Shown here: positions 1-8,658 of the stretch, piece by piece
Numbering within the stretch: the stretch's first letter is position 1
Layout: each line of letters starts with the position of its first letter
Notes under the pieces: generated by a model
What the model saw: the letters and a program-made list of their open reading frames with translations, nothing else
What the model was told of the DNA's origin: nothing
Databases searched by the model: none
Origin: Amycolatopsis sulphurea
Lineage (GTDB): Bacteria > Actinomycetota > Actinomycetes > Mycobacteriales > Pseudonocardiaceae
Reading direction: 5' to 3'
DNA length: 64,000 nt
Assembly (NCBI RefSeq): GCF_002564045.1
Contig: NZ_PDJK01000002.1
Coordinates: forward strand, 1,736,001 to 1,800,000
Made by a program: the position numbers and the translations under genes

Positions 1-20
1 CGTGGACACGCCGGGGCAGC

Positions 21-79
21 AAGGCTGTGAAGGGGCCCTTCACGGACTCTGAGTCCGTGAAGGGCCCCTTCACAGCCTT
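21..79. repeat. Family A palindrome (likely bidirectional terminator)
   Basis: This is a perfect 59-nt inverted repeat. Each arm contains GTGAAGGGGCCCTTCAC or its complement, and a single T lies at the centre. It begins 24 bp beyond the regX3 stop codon. The same unit recurs at about 16 places in this window, mostly at gene ends. That placement and the very strong stem suggest bidirectional transcription termination, but this is an inference. Confidence 0.8.
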
Positions 80-102
80 CAGGGTCTCGGCCGGAGGCGG
101 GC

Positions 103-792
103 TCAGGTCTCGAACTTGTAGCCGAGGCCGCGCACGGTGACCAGGTGCCGCGGGGACCCCGGATCCGGCTCGATCTTCGAGCGCAGCCGCTTGACGTGCA
201 CGTCGAGGGTCTTGGTGTCGCCGACGTAGTCCGCGCCCCACACCCGGTCGATCAGCTGGCCGCGGGTGAGCACCCGGCCGACATTGCGCAGCAGGTACTC
301 CAGCAGGTCGAACTCCTTGAGCGGCAAGGAGACCTCGGCGCCGTCCACGGTCACCACGTGCCGTTCGACGTCCATCCGCACCGGGCCGGCGGACAGCACC
401 AGCGGGGCCAGCTCGCCGTCCGTGCCGGGCTCGCCGCCACGGCGCAGCACCGCACGCACGCGGGCGATCAGCTCTCGCGCCGAGTACGGCTTGGTCACGT
501 AGTCGTCCGCGCCGAGTTCGAGCCCGACCACCTTGTCGATCTCGCTGTCCCGCGCGGTCACCATGATCACCGGGACCGCGGACCGCTGCCGCAGCTGCTT
601 GCACACGTCGGTGCCGCTCATCCCGGGCAGCATCAGGTCGAGCAGCACGATGTCCGCGCCGTTGCGATCGAACTCTTCCAGCGCCTGCTGGCCGGTGCCG
701 GCCACTGCCGCGGTGAAGCCTTCCTTGCGCAGCAAGAAGGCGAGCGGGTCGGCGAAGGACTCTTCATCCTCGACTATGAGAACCCTCGTCAC
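103..792 (-). CDS. regX3: Two-component response regulator RegX3, OmpR/PhoB family
   Basis: The 229-aa protein is a DNA-binding response regulator. Residues 1-120 form the receiver, with acidic residues at E8/D9, phosphoacceptor D52 in the LLDLMLPG motif and the VTKP lysine near 100. A winged-helix output domain ends with the motif TVRGLGYKF. The frame stays open upstream, but the receiver begins directly at the GTG at 792, which overlaps the senX3 stop by 4 bp (GTGA). This predicts translational coupling with the kinase. In mycobacteria SenX3-RegX3 controls the phosphate-limitation response, and the neighbouring gpm and mshA genes support the assignment. I did not identify a binding box by eye. 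Confidence 0.93.
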   Translation of the reverse strand: MTRVLIVEDEESFADPLAFLLRKEGFTAAVAGTGQQALEEFDRNGADIVLLDLMLPGMSGTDVCKQLRQRSAVPVIMVTARDSEIDKVVGLELGADDYVTKPYSARELIARVRAVLRRGGEPGTDGELAPLVLSAGPVRMDVERHVVTVDGAEVSLPLKEFDLLEYLLRNVGRVLTRGQLIDRVWGADYVGDTKTLDVHVKRLRSKIEPDPGSPRHLVTVRGLGYKFET

Positions 793-2039
793 AGGTTTCC
801 TCCACGGTCTGGGCCGGAGATCTCCTGCCCGGTTGCCACGAGCCGGGTTGTCCGCTCGGGGGTCTTGTCCGGCTGTTTCGCCGCGGCGGGCTGCTTCACG
901 CCACGGCCGGTTTCGGCCGGTTCCGGCCGCACGTGCGCCGGAATACGCAGGGTGAACGTCGACCCGGTGCCCGATCGGCTCCACAGGCCGACCGAACCAC
1001 CGTGGTTGGCCGCGACGTGTTTCACGATCGCCAGCCCGAGCCCGGTCCCGCCGGTGGCCCGCGAACGCGCCTTGTCCGCGCGGTAGAACCGCTCGAACAC
1101 GCGTTGCTGCTCGTCCTCGGCGATGCCGATGCCGCGGTCGGTGACCGCGATCTCCACCATCCCGTCGCCGAGGCGCCGGGAGATGGACACCGGGCTGCCG
1201 GGCTGCGAGTACGCCACGGCGTTCTCCAGCAGGTTCGACAGCGCGGTCACCAGCAGCGTGCGGTCGCCCTCGACGAGCAGGCCGCTGGCCGCGTCGGTGG
1301 TGATGGTGATCTCCGCCGATTCCGCCGACAGCGTGGTGCGGCCGAGTGCCTCGCGCACGACCGCGTCGACCTCGACCACGTTGAGGTCCGGCAGACGTTC
1401 GGCGCCCTGTAGGCGCGAAAGCGCGATCAGCTCGGTGACGAGCTGGCCGAGCCGGGTGGACTCGCGCAGGATCTTGCCGCCGAACCGCCGGACCTCGGTC
1501 ACGTCCTCGGCCGCGTCCAGCACCGCCTCGGTGAGCAGGGCGATCGCGCCGACCGGCGTTTTGAGTTCGTGGCTGACGTTCGCGACGAAATCGCGCCGCA
1601 CCGCCTCCAGCCGGATGGCCTCGGAGTGGTCCACCGCCTCCACCACGGTGAATCCGTCGCCGAGCGGGCGGACCTCGCCGAGCACCGCCTCCGGCTGGCG
1701 GCGGCCGCGGCTCTCCAGCGGGGAGAGGTCCACCTCCATCGGCTCGTCGGTCTCCACCACCTGCTCGGCCGCTTTACGGGCGCGCGGATCGGCCTGGCTG
1801 ACCCGGACCAGGCCCAATTCGAAGGCCCGCGGGTTGTGCAGCACCAGGTCACCGAACCGGTTGAGCACCACGACGCCGTTGTTCGAGGATCGGATCAGCC
1901 GCATCAGGAGTTCGGCGACGGTCGGCCCGGCAGGCCGGGCCGCTTCCCGCCGGGCCCGCCTCCGGGCCACCAGATAGCCGGCGACCGCGCCGACGACAAG
2001 GGCGCCGATGGCCGTCAGCAGGGCAACAGGCGTGGTCAC
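789..2039 (-). CDS. senX3: Sensor histidine kinase SenX3
   Basis: The 416-aa membrane kinase has one clear hydrophobic helix at about residues 5-24. A PAS-like region spans about 45-145. The dimerisation/phosphoacceptor motif FVANVSHELKTP carries H157. The HATPase domain shows the G1 motif DRGIGI and the G2 motif GTGLGLAIVKH. The C-terminal 40 or so residues are Pro/Lys/Arg-rich and probably disordered. The start is GTG at 2039. It is first in the operon and overlaps regX3 by 4 bp. Autophosphorylation of H157 and transfer to RegX3 D52 is the expected reaction. In mycobacteria gpm lies directly upstream, but here two opposite-strand genes intervene. Confidence 0.92.
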   Translation of the reverse strand: MTTPVALLTAIGALVVGAVAGYLVARRRARREAARPAGPTVAELLMRLIRSSNNGVVVLNRFGDLVLHNPRAFELGLVRVSQADPRARKAAEQVVETDEPMEVDLSPLESRGRRQPEAVLGEVRPLGDGFTVVEAVDHSEAIRLEAVRRDFVANVSHELKTPVGAIALLTEAVLDAAEDVTEVRRFGGKILRESTRLGQLVTELIALSRLQGAERLPDLNVVEVDAVVREALGRTTLSAESAEITITTDAASGLLVEGDRTLLVTALSNLLENAVAYSQPGSPVSISRRLGDGMVEIAVTDRGIGIAEDEQQRVFERFYRADKARSRATGGTGLGLAIVKHVAANHGGSVGLWSRSGTGSTFTLRIPAHVRPEPAETGRGVKQPAAAKQPDKTPERTTRLVATGQEISGPDRGGNL

Positions 2040-2320
2040 ACAAGAATCGTAAGCATCCCGGTCGCCTTTTGGCCTAGTCCGGGAAGCCTGGTCGTGAGGC
2101 GGGTGACACCTGCGAGGGACATGTTCGTCCCGGTGTCAGGCCCCGTTCACCCGGCCGAGACCTTCCCGGCGGATCTTCACCGGCCCTCCAGCGTGGCCCT
2201 CCCCCGGGCTTCCGGGCGGGACCGACCTGCTGTGAAGGGGCCCTTCACGGACTCTGAGTCTGTGGAGGGCCCCTTGACGGACTCTCTGCGAGCTGCCGAC
2301 CCGGGTGATGGCAGGCCTCT
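2040..2320. promoter_or_regulatory. Divergent intergenic region upstream of senX3 and the LuxR-type gene
   Basis: This 281-bp gap separates two divergent genes, so it must hold both promoters. I cannot point to convincing -35/-10 pairs. A degenerate family A palindrome fills 2231-2284; its second arm has decayed (gtggaggg and cttgacgg). Nothing else is recognisable. Confidence 0.4.
2231..2284. repeat. Degenerate family A palindrome
   Basis: The first arm is an intact GTGAAGGGGCCCTTCAC. The second arm carries substitutions that break the symmetry. Unlike most copies it sits between divergent promoters rather than at a gene 3' end, so a purely terminator role does not fit this copy well. Confidence 0.7.
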
Positions 2321-2683
2321 GTGGGAGCTTGGACACTGGAAGCCGTGACCCAAGTCCAAGACGCCTTCACGCTCGCCGACGAGCACGAGCCGTTCGACCG
2401 CGCCGGGCACTTTTTCACGCACGCCGGCAAGGTGATCTGCGCCGCGAACGACCTGCGCGGCATGCGAAGCCCGTTGGCCCAGTCCGGGGTGCGCGCCGGC
2501 CAGATGTACACCCCGCAGCTGCTCGACCTGCTCTCGTCCGGCCGCACGGACGAGGCGGCAGCGCGCTCGATGGGCGTCGGGCTGCGCACTTACCGCCGCC
2601 GCGTCGCGGAGCTGATGTCGGCGCTCGGCGCGACCTCGCGGTTCCAGGCGGGCACGCGAGCCCGGGAAGCAGGTCTTCTGTGA
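2321..2683 (+). CDS. Short LuxR-type helix-turn-helix protein
   Basis: The 120-aa protein has a C-terminal half matching the LuxR-like HTH seen in Streptomyces regulators: about 25 residues around the recognition helix read RTDEAAARSMGVGLRTYRRR, followed by LMSALGATSRFQAG. The N-terminal 55 residues show no sensor domain I recognise. Full-length relatives usually exceed 250 aa, so this may be a truncated derivative. GTG 2321 and GTG 2345 are both possible starts. The stop overlaps the start of the next gene by 4 bp (GTGA), so the two are probably co-translated. Its target is unknown. Confidence 0.65.
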   Translation: MGAWTLEAVTQVQDAFTLADEHEPFDRAGHFFTHAGKVICAANDLRGMRSPLAQSGVRAGQMYTPQLLDLLSSGRTDEAAARSMGVGLRTYRRRVAELMSALGATSRFQAGTRAREAGLL

Positions 2684-3594
2684 GGCGCGCCGCAACAGCA
2701 AGCCTCGCCGCCGTCCTGCTCACGGCCGGCTGCAGCAGCGGGAACATCGGTGCACCCGCGGACGCGCCGAAGGTGACCAATCTGGCGTTCGTGAACGCCG
2801 GGGAGAGCACCGCCGCGGTGGACGGCGTCAAGCAGGCGGTGGAGAAGGCGTTCAGCTACGACTCCGCCAAGCCGGACGAGGTGGCCATGACCGAGCAGGA
2901 GTACCTCACCGGCGCCGCCCGGACCCAGTTCGACCAGACCTTCGCCGAGGTCCGCACCAGTCCGGTGACCACGAAGACGCAGGTGCTCGAAACCGGGCTC
3001 GCCGAGCTGCACCCCGGGCGGGCCAAGGTGCTCGCAGTGGTCGCGCAGCACAGCACCACTCCGGACGGAAAGCAGAATTCGGCTACGGCCGTAATGGTCC
3101 TGACCGCCGTACCGGGCAACGGCCATTGGGTCCTGCAGGATCTGGACTTCGACCCGCGCGGCCCGCTGGTCCAGCCGGACGGCCCCGGGCTGGGCCCGGC
3201 CACCACGCGGGATCAGGTGGTCGCCGCCGCGCAGCGAGACGGCCAGGTGCTGCTGACCGTGGACGCGAAGAACGCCGACGCCGTCTACGATCGCTACGAG
3301 ACCGTGGCCGCGGAACCCCTGCTGACCCAGTTCCGCAGCAGCCGCGACGAAACCCTGTCCCACCTCCGCGCGAGCGGCACGACGACCACGGTGAACCCGC
3401 TGTCCGTCGCCGCCGTATCCGAGGTGAGCCCGGACGGTACGAAGGCAAGCGCGCTGTTCGGCGCCCTCGTCTCCAACCAGGCCGCCGGTACGAACGGCAC
3501 CCAGGACCGTCGCCTGCCGGTCAAGCTGGACCTGGTCCGCCAGGGCGCGGACTGGAAGGTCTCCGCGATGCAGGTGGTCAACGCAACGCCGTGA
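2680..3594 (+). CDS. Putative lipoprotein with two Mce-associated-like domains
   Basis: The 304-aa product begins with a type II signal peptide ending in the lipobox LLTAGCSS, so it should be lipid-anchored outside the membrane. Two similar domains follow, about residues 45-165 and 175-304. Each has an N-terminal helix, a stretch resembling EYLTGAARTQFDQTF or AAEPLLTQFRSSRDETL, then alternating beta strands ending in a tryptophan motif (GHWVLQDLDF and ADWKVSAMQVV). That pattern resembles Mce-associated proteins (SnoaL-like fold). No mce operon is visible here. Start GTG 2680 overlaps the upstream stop, and the TGA stop lies inside a family A palindrome. The function is unknown. Confidence 0.7.
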   Translation: MRRAATASLAAVLLTAGCSSGNIGAPADAPKVTNLAFVNAGESTAAVDGVKQAVEKAFSYDSAKPDEVAMTEQEYLTGAARTQFDQTFAEVRTSPVTTKTQVLETGLAELHPGRAKVLAVVAQHSTTPDGKQNSATAVMVLTAVPGNGHWVLQDLDFDPRGPLVQPDGPGLGPATTRDQVVAAAQRDGQVLLTVDAKNADAVYDRYETVAAEPLLTQFRSSRDETLSHLRASGTTTTVNPLSVAAVSEVSPDGTKASALFGALVSNQAAGTNGTQDRRLPVKLDLVRQGADWKVSAMQVVNATP

Positions 3595-3609
3595 AGGGGT
3601 CCTTCACGG
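3589..3609. repeat. Family A palindrome overlapping a stop codon
   Basis: A single-arm palindrome, CCGTGAAGGGGTCCTTCACGG with one central mismatch, contains the TGA of the preceding lipoprotein gene (3592-3594). It is placed like a terminator hairpin. Confidence 0.7.
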
Positions 3610-3630
3610 ACTCTGGTTCCGGGGTTCCGG

Positions 3631-3808
3631 GGTTCCGGCAAAGCTGGTCGGGACCCGTGCAGAGAGAGAGCCGTGGCTGCCGCGTGATCATCGGCTGTGC
3701 GACCACCTCGCGCTGTGCGCCAGACCTGTCCCGGGTCTGTGAAGGGGCCCTTCACAGACTCTGAGTCCGTGAAGGGCCCCTTCACGCCGACATTGCCGAC
3801 ACCCTGGA
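3631..3808. mobile_element. MITE-like element, copy 1 (degenerate left end)
   Basis: The left end reads GGTTCCGGCAAAGCTGGTCG and the right end reads CCGACATTGCCGACACCC, a diverged inverted-repeat pair. The interior has the shared blocks AGAGCCGTGGCTGCCGCG and GACCACCTCGCGCTGTGCGC, plus a full family A palindrome at 3737-3787. No convincing direct repeat flanks it, so this copy is probably old. No coding capacity is seen. Confidence 0.6.
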
Positions 3809-3871
3809 CTCAGAGTCCGTGAAGGGTCCCTTCACGGACCTCCGCAGTCCGTGAAGGGGTCCTTCACGGCT
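3737..3871. repeat. Cluster of three family A palindromes
   Basis: Three GTGAAGGG(G/T)CCCTTCAC units lie at about 3737-3787 (double arm), 3809-3837 and 3846-3871, directly downstream of the gpm stop codon on the minus strand. The cluster separates the convergent lipoprotein and gpm genes and probably terminates both transcripts. Confidence 0.75.
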
Positions 3872-3884
3872 TCGGGGGTGGCGG

Positions 3885-4634
3885 TCAGCGGCCCTGGTTC
3901 GCGACGGCGGCGGCGGCTTCTTTCGCCGCCTCGGGGTCGAGGTACTCGCCGCCCGTCTTGACCGGCTTCAGCTCGGCGGTCAGGTCGTAGCGCAGCGGGA
4001 TGCCGGTCGGGATGTTGAGGCCGGCGATGTCGTCGTCGGAGATCCCGTCCAGGTGTTTGACCAGGGCACGCAGCGAGTTGCCGTGCGCGGCGACCAGCAC
4101 CGTGCGCCCGGCGCGCAGGTCCGGCACGATCGCCGATTCCCAGTACGGGAGCAGCCGCGCGACGACGTCCTTCAGGCATTCGGTGAGCGGCGCCGCGGAG
4201 CCGAGATCCGCGTAGCGCGCGTCGCCGGCCTGGCTGTACTCGTCGGCCGGGTCGATCGGCGGCGGCGGGGTGTCGTAGGAACGGCGCCAGAGCATGAACT
4301 GCTCTTCGCCGAACTCGTCGAGGGTCTGCTTCTTGTTCTTGCCCTGCAGCGCACCGTAGTGCCGCTCGTTGAGCCGCCAGTCGCGCTTGACCGGGATCCA
4401 ATGCCGGTCGGCGGCGTCGAGGGCCAGGTTCGCCGTGCCGATCGCCCGGCGCAGCAGGGAGGTGTGCACCACGTCCGGCAGCAGCCCGGCCTCGGCCAGC
4501 AGCTGCCCGCCCTGGCGGGCTTCCCGCTCCCCGGTCTCCGAAAGAGGTACGTCCACCCAGCCGGTGAACAGGTTTTCCGCGTTCCACGTGCTCTGCCCGT
4601 GCCGCAGCAGCACCAACGTCCCGAGTTCGGCCAT
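3885..4634 (-). CDS. gpmA: 2,3-bisphosphoglycerate-dependent phosphoglycerate mutase
   Basis: The 249-aa cytosolic enzyme interconverts 3- and 2-phosphoglycerate in glycolysis and gluconeogenesis. The phosphohistidine motif [10 protein letters not shown] carries H12. The family signature [13 protein letters not shown] follows, then [15 protein letters not shown], and the second catalytic histidine lies in [17 protein letters not shown]. Its length matches dPGM enzymes. ATG 4634 is preferred over an in-frame GTG at 4640 because homologues begin just before the TLVLLRHG strand. The gene is the counterpart of mycobacterial gpm1 beside senX3-regX3. Confidence 0.95.
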   Translation of the reverse strand: MAELGTLVLLRHGQSTWNAENLFTGWVDVPLSETGEREARQGGQLLAEAGLLPDVVHTSLLRRAIGTANLALDAADRHWIPVKRDWRLNERHYGALQGKNKKQTLDEFGEEQFMLWRRSYDTPPPPIDPADEYSQAGDARYADLGSAAPLTECLKDVVARLLPYWESAIVPDLRAGRTVLVAAHGNSLRALVKHLDGISDDDIAGLNIPTGIPLRYDLTAELKPVKTGGEYLDPEAAKEAAAAVANQGR

Positions 4635-5062
4635 GGGCACAGCCTGCCAGAACGGACCACCGCACCGGCCGGGAGTCCCACGTTGAACGGCGTTCTACGG
4701 AGAGTGCGTTACCGGACAGTAACGCCGTCACTCGAACAACAGGTGGGCTGCCAACAAGCAGGTCAGCGGGTGCAATGCATTGCGTACCGTTATCTCCGTC
4801 GCAAGAATTCACCCGAACGGCTTAACGAGTAGTCTTGTGATTACCGGTGGACATCTGACAGGTTTGGCATGTCCCGCACAGCCGGATCCACGCACTCCCC
4901 GGCGTGCGGGCCGTGATCGCGGCTCGTCTCCCCCTGCCGAGCCGCGGCCCGCCGGCCCCGTTGGCATCCCCCTCGTCACCGGGTCCACTTTCGGCGGGAA
5001 CTTCAGCGGGGCGGCTCGAGATCGCGACTCCCCCTCCCTCGAGCCGTCCCGCCACCCGCCCC
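4635..5062. promoter_or_regulatory. Upstream region of gpmA with a 12-bp palindrome
   Basis: This is 428 bp without a gene. A perfect palindrome GCAATGCATTGC lies at 4772-4783, about 140 bp upstream of the gpmA start, in a locally AT-richer stretch (about 4780-4870) that could hold the promoter. No regulator can be assigned. The rest is featureless. Confidence 0.35.
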
Positions 5063-5920
5063 TCATTCCACCGGCGTCTCCGCCACGCGCACCCGTCGCC
5101 GGCGGCGTAGCCACCACAGCAGCGCGGCGGCCGGGATCCCGAGCACCACGGCGAACGGCACCACCGCGCCGAGCACCCGCAGCACCGCGCCGCCGAAGAC
5201 CAGGAACCCGTGCCAGCCCGCGCCGAGGCCGCCGAGAAAGCCGCCGGATTCATCGGAGGCCTGCGGCGCCGTGGTTCCGGTCACCGACAGCGCGACGGTG
5301 GCCATCGCGACCGTCCCGGCGAGCGAGTCCTGCTGCCGCTCAAGCGACTCCAGCTCGGCCTCCCGGCTGGTCAGCTCGCTCTCCACGGACGCGATCTCGG
5401 ACACCGACGAGGCCTTTGCCAGCAACGCCCTGATCCGGTCCACGCTCGCCCGCTGCGTGGCCAGCCGGGCCGCCACGTCGACCACCTGCCCGGTCACGTC
5501 GCGGGTGCTCAGCTCGCGCCGGGTGACCTCGCCGAGGCCGGCGAGCCGATCCAGCACCGGGTCGAGCTTTTCGGCAGGCACGGACAGGCTCACCGTGGCG
5601 GAATCGGTCGTGCTGGTCTCCTGCCCCGGGTACCCGCCGAAGTCGGCCGCGATGGCCCGCGCGCGGGTCACGACGTCTGCGACAGTCTGCGTCGTCACGT
5701 CCAGCCGGGCGCTGCGGGCCAGCTTGCGGTCCGTCGTCGACGGACTGACCTGCGACGGAGCGGCTTTCGGCCCCGGTACGGCCTCCTGCTTCGGCGCCGC
5801 ACCGGCGTTCGCCGCCATCCCCGCCTGCGGCGGGGTGGCCGCCTCCTGCGTGCCACTGCAGCCGCTGAGCACCAGCACCAGCCCGCCACCGGCGAGCAGG
5901 GATCTCCATCGGGTCCGCAT
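5063..5920 (-). CDS. DUF4349-type putative lipoprotein
   Basis: The 285-aa protein has a signal peptide and lipobox LVLSGCSGTQ. An Ala/Pro-rich linker is followed by the DUF4349 core: strand SARLDVTTQTVADVV, helix, GGYPGQETST, SVPAEKLDPVLDRLAGLG, and a long coiled-coil (about 165-215, rich in Glu and Leu) bracketed by further strands. A C-terminal hydrophobic helix (about 235-270) precedes a basic tail, so both ends contact the membrane. The family is common in actinobacteria and has no firm function. It stands between gpm and the ybjN-mshA pair and is probably monocistronic. Confidence 0.8.
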   Translation of the reverse strand: MRTRWRSLLAGGGLVLVLSGCSGTQEAATPPQAGMAANAGAAPKQEAVPGPKAAPSQVSPSTTDRKLARSARLDVTTQTVADVVTRARAIAADFGGYPGQETSTTDSATVSLSVPAEKLDPVLDRLAGLGEVTRRELSTRDVTGQVVDVAARLATQRASVDRIRALLAKASSVSEIASVESELTSREAELESLERQQDSLAGTVAMATVALSVTGTTAPQASDESGGFLGGLGAGWHGFLVFGGAVLRVLGAVVPFAVVLGIPAAALLWWLRRRRRVRVAETPVE

Positions 5921-5985
5921 CCATTTCTCCCTCCAGTTCGTGGCGGAGAGACGGCACGGCGGTCAGAACCGTTGCACGGCGGCGG

Positions 5986-6498
5986 TCACGACTCGGTCAG
6001 CCCCGGCTCGTGTGGCCGGGCGGGCTCCACCAGGTGCTTGAACGCCTGGAGGTTGGCCAGTGATTCACCACGGGACACCCGCCAGTCCCACTCACGCCTG
6101 ATCGAGGTGCCGAACCCGATCTCCAGCAGGGTGTTGAAGTCACCGTCCGCGGTCTCCAGCACCTGGCCGAGGATCTTGTCCAGCTCGGCGGCGGTGATCG
6201 TCTCCTTGCCGAACCGGCCGACCAGGTAGATGTCCCCGACACTGTCCACTGTGTAGTGCACGCCGTAGAGCCGAGCGTTGCGCTGCAACAGAAACCGGTA
6301 GACGTCCTCCTGCCGCTCATCGGGACGGCGGCAGACGAACGCCTCCACCGAGAACGCGTGGTCGCCGTCCACCAGCCAGCAGTTGGTCTGGAGTTTCCTG
6401 GTCCCGGGCAGGGTGACGAAATAGCGCCCCGCACCGCGCCGGTCGTACTTCAGCCCCGCTTCGTCCAAAGTGGACTTGAGTACCGCGTCGAGACTCAC
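5986..6498 (-). CDS. YbjN-domain protein, Rv0487-like
   Basis: The 170-aa soluble protein is of the YbjN / type III secretion chaperone-like fold: a hydrophobic strand [29 protein letters not shown], then helices with the segment [15 protein letters not shown] much longer frame is open upstream, but GTG 6498 overlaps the mshA TGA by 4 bp and begins the conserved domain. The same mshA-ybjN order is found in mycobacteria, which suggests a link to mycothiol synthesis. The biochemical role is unknown. Confidence 0.82.
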   Translation of the reverse strand: MSLDAVLKSTLDEAGLKYDRRGAGRYFVTLPGTRKLQTNCWLVDGDHAFSVEAFVCRRPDERQEDVYRFLLQRNARLYGVHYTVDSVGDIYLVGRFGKETITAAELDKILGQVLETADGDFNTLLEIGFGTSIRREWDWRVSRGESLANLQAFKHLVEPARPHEPGLTES

Positions 6499-7799
6499 AC
6501 CGCCACCTCCGCCCGGTTCTCCAGCGCCCGGCGGAACGCCAGGCTCGCCTGAGCGTAGATCCCGGTCAGCGAGTCGGTGGTCCGCCGCCAGGAGAACCGC
6601 TGCGCGTGGGGTACCGCATTGGCCGCCAGCTCGGCCCGCCGGTCCGGGCGCAGCGCGACCGCGGCCAGCGCGTCCGCCCAGTCCGCCGCGCGGTGCGAGG
6701 GCACCAGCAGCCCGGACACCCCGTGCGGCACCGCGACCGGTAGCCCGCCGACCTCGGCGGCCACCACCGGGGTCCCACAGGCCTGCGCCTCCAGCGCGAC
6801 CAGGCCGAACGACTCGTTGTAGCTGGGCACGGCGACCACGTCGGCCGCGCAGAACACGGTGCGCAGCTTCGCCCCCGGCTGCGGGGGCAGGAACCGCACC
6901 TGCCCGGCGATACCCAGCGTCGCAGCCAGCTCCCGCAACGCCTGCGGCTGCTCCAGCCCCGTCCCGGACGGACCGCCGACGATCAGCACCACCAGCCGCC
7001 GTGCCAGTTCCGGCTGCCGGCGCAGCAGCTCCGCCGCGGCGTGCAGCAGCACATCCGGCGCCTTGAGCGGCTGGATCCGCCCGGCGAAGGCGAGCACCAC
7101 CGCGTCCTCGGGCAAGCCGAGCGCACGCCGGGCCTCCGGCTGTGAACCGGGCGTGAACCGTTCGAGATCCACGCCCGGCGGGACGGCGTGCACCGCGTCC
7201 GGCGCCGCGCCGTAGAGCTCCACCAGCTGCCGGGCCTCCACCTGGGTGTTCGCCACCAGGCAGTCGGCCTCCGCGACCACCTGTTCCTCGCCCATCACGC
7301 GAGTGCGCGGCTCCGGCTTGTCGCCGGCGGCCAGCAGCGAGTTCTTCACCTTGGCCAGGGTATGCGCGGTGTGCACCAGCGGGACCCCCCAGCGGTCCCT
7401 GGCCAGCCAGCCGACCTGCCCGGAAAGCCAGTAGTGCGAGTGGATCAGGTCGTAGTAGCCGGGTTCGTGGAAGGCCTCGGCACGCAGGACCCCGGAGGTG
7501 AACGCGCACAGCTGGGCGGGCAGCTCGTCGCGCGCGAGCGGTTCGAACGGACCGGCCTGCACATGCCGCACGGTGACCCCCGGCGACAGCTCGGCCAGCG
7601 GCGGCTGCTCCGAGGACGTGGCGCGGGTGAACACCTCCACCTCTACCCCGCGGCGCGCCATCTCCTGCGCGGTCTGGCTGATGTACACGTTCATCCCGCC
7701 CGCGTCGCCGGTGCCCGGCTGTTCGAGTGGTGAGGTGTGCACGGACAGCACGGCGATCCGGCGCGGCCCGGCTCGGAACCCGTTGAGGGAGCTGGTCAC
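6495..7799 (-). CDS. mshA: D-inositol-3-phosphate glycosyltransferase MshA
   Basis: This 434-aa GT-B (GT4 family) enzyme transfers GlcNAc from UDP-GlcNAc to 1L-inositol 3-phosphate, the first step of mycothiol synthesis. The N-terminal motif [12 protein letters not shown] binds acceptor and donor. [13 protein letters not shown] and the C-terminal donor-site segment [20 protein letters not shown], with the conserved glutamates of the GT4 family, are all visible. Its length fits MshA. The downstream ybjN-like gene overlaps by 4 bp. The alpha/beta hydrolase lies 6 bp upstream, so the three are likely one operon. A mycothiol-dependent enzyme relative is encoded at 13.3 kb. Confidence 0.95.
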   Translation of the reverse strand: MTSSLNGFRAGPRRIAVLSVHTSPLEQPGTGDAGGMNVYISQTAQEMARRGVEVEVFTRATSSEQPPLAELSPGVTVRHVQAGPFEPLARDELPAQLCAFTSGVLRAEAFHEPGYYDLIHSHYWLSGQVGWLARDRWGVPLVHTAHTLAKVKNSLLAAGDKPEPRTRVMGEEQVVAEADCLVANTQVEARQLVELYGAAPDAVHAVPPGVDLERFTPGSQPEARRALGLPEDAVVLAFAGRIQPLKAPDVLLHAAAELLRRQPELARRLVVLIVGGPSGTGLEQPQALRELAATLGIAGQVRFLPPQPGAKLRTVFCAADVVAVPSYNESFGLVALEAQACGTPVVAAEVGGLPVAVPHGVSGLLVPSHRAADWADALAAVALRPDRRAELAANAVPHAQRFSWRRTTDSLTGIYAQASLAFRRALENRAEVAV

Positions 7800-7805
7800 C
7801 TGTGT

Positions 7806-8636
7806 CTACTCCTGCTCTTCGGCCGTATTCCCGGAGAACTGCCGCAGCAGAGCGGTGAACTCACCCGGCTCCTCGACGAACGGCAGATGCCCCGCGTCAA
7901 CGAACCAACGCAGAACCGCCCCCGGAATCTTCCCGGCGGAGTACTCCGCGGCGGCCGGATCCACCACCTGGTCCGCCGTACCGTGCACGACCAGCACCGG
8001 CACGTCCACCGCGGCCAGCACTTCGGCACTGCCGACGTCCCGGCGGAACAGCGCGCCACGCACCGCGGGCGGCACCGAGAGCGAGCGCCCGAGCATGGCC
8101 TGGGCGTACGCCCCGGGCACCCGCGCGCTCGCCTGCGCACGGGCGAACTCGACCAGCGCCGGAATCGCGACCTCGGCATCGTCGGACAGCGCGGCGGGCA
8201 TCGCGGCCCGCATCACCGGCCCGGTCCGGCCGCCCTCGCGGCCCCGGCCGATCTCGGTGACCGCGCCGACGAGCACGATCCCGGACAGCCGTGCGGTGCC
8301 GTGCACCCGGAGGTAGTCGGTGATCACCAGGCCGCCGTAGGACCAGCCGACCAGGATCGCGTCCGGGCCGGCGAAGTCCAGCACCGCGGCGAGATCGTCG
8401 GCCCATTGCCGCGGATCGTCGTACCCGGCGGCGGGCACGTCGGACGCGCCGTGCCCGCGCAGATCCATCGCGACCAGCCGGAACCGGCCGGACAGCGCCG
8501 GATCGGCCAGCTGCGCGGACCAGGCGTCCGCCGACTGTGCCCAGCCGTGCACGAAGACGATCGGACGGGAGTTCTCGGCACCCTCGACCCGCAGTGCGAT
8601 GCGCACTCCGCCGGGGCCGGCGACTTCGGTGTTCAC
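7806..8636 (-). CDS. Alpha/beta hydrolase
   Basis: The 276-aa soluble hydrolase has the oxyanion motif FVHGWAQS, then MDLRGHGASD. The nucleophile elbow GWSYGG carries the catalytic serine at about residue 98, the late aspartate lies in VHGTADQVVDP, and the catalytic histidine in DAGHLPFVEEP. Length and motifs fit esterase or peroxidase-like family members (proline iminopeptidase / haloperoxidase type). The substrate is not predictable. The start is GTG 8636. It precedes mshA by 6 bp and follows the L,D-transpeptidase gene by 22 bp, so it is probably co-transcribed with them. Confidence 0.85.
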   Translation of the reverse strand: MNTEVAGPGGVRIALRVEGAENSRPIVFVHGWAQSADAWSAQLADPALSGRFRLVAMDLRGHGASDVPAAGYDDPRQWADDLAAVLDFAGPDAILVGWSYGGLVITDYLRVHGTARLSGIVLVGAVTEIGRGREGGRTGPVMRAAMPAALSDDAEVAIPALVEFARAQASARVPGAYAQAMLGRSLSVPPAVRGALFRRDVGSAEVLAAVDVPVLVVHGTADQVVDPAAAEYSAGKIPGAVLRWFVDAGHLPFVEEPGEFTALLRQFSGNTAEEQE

Positions 8637-8658
8637 GGTGCTACTTCGTAGCAGACGC

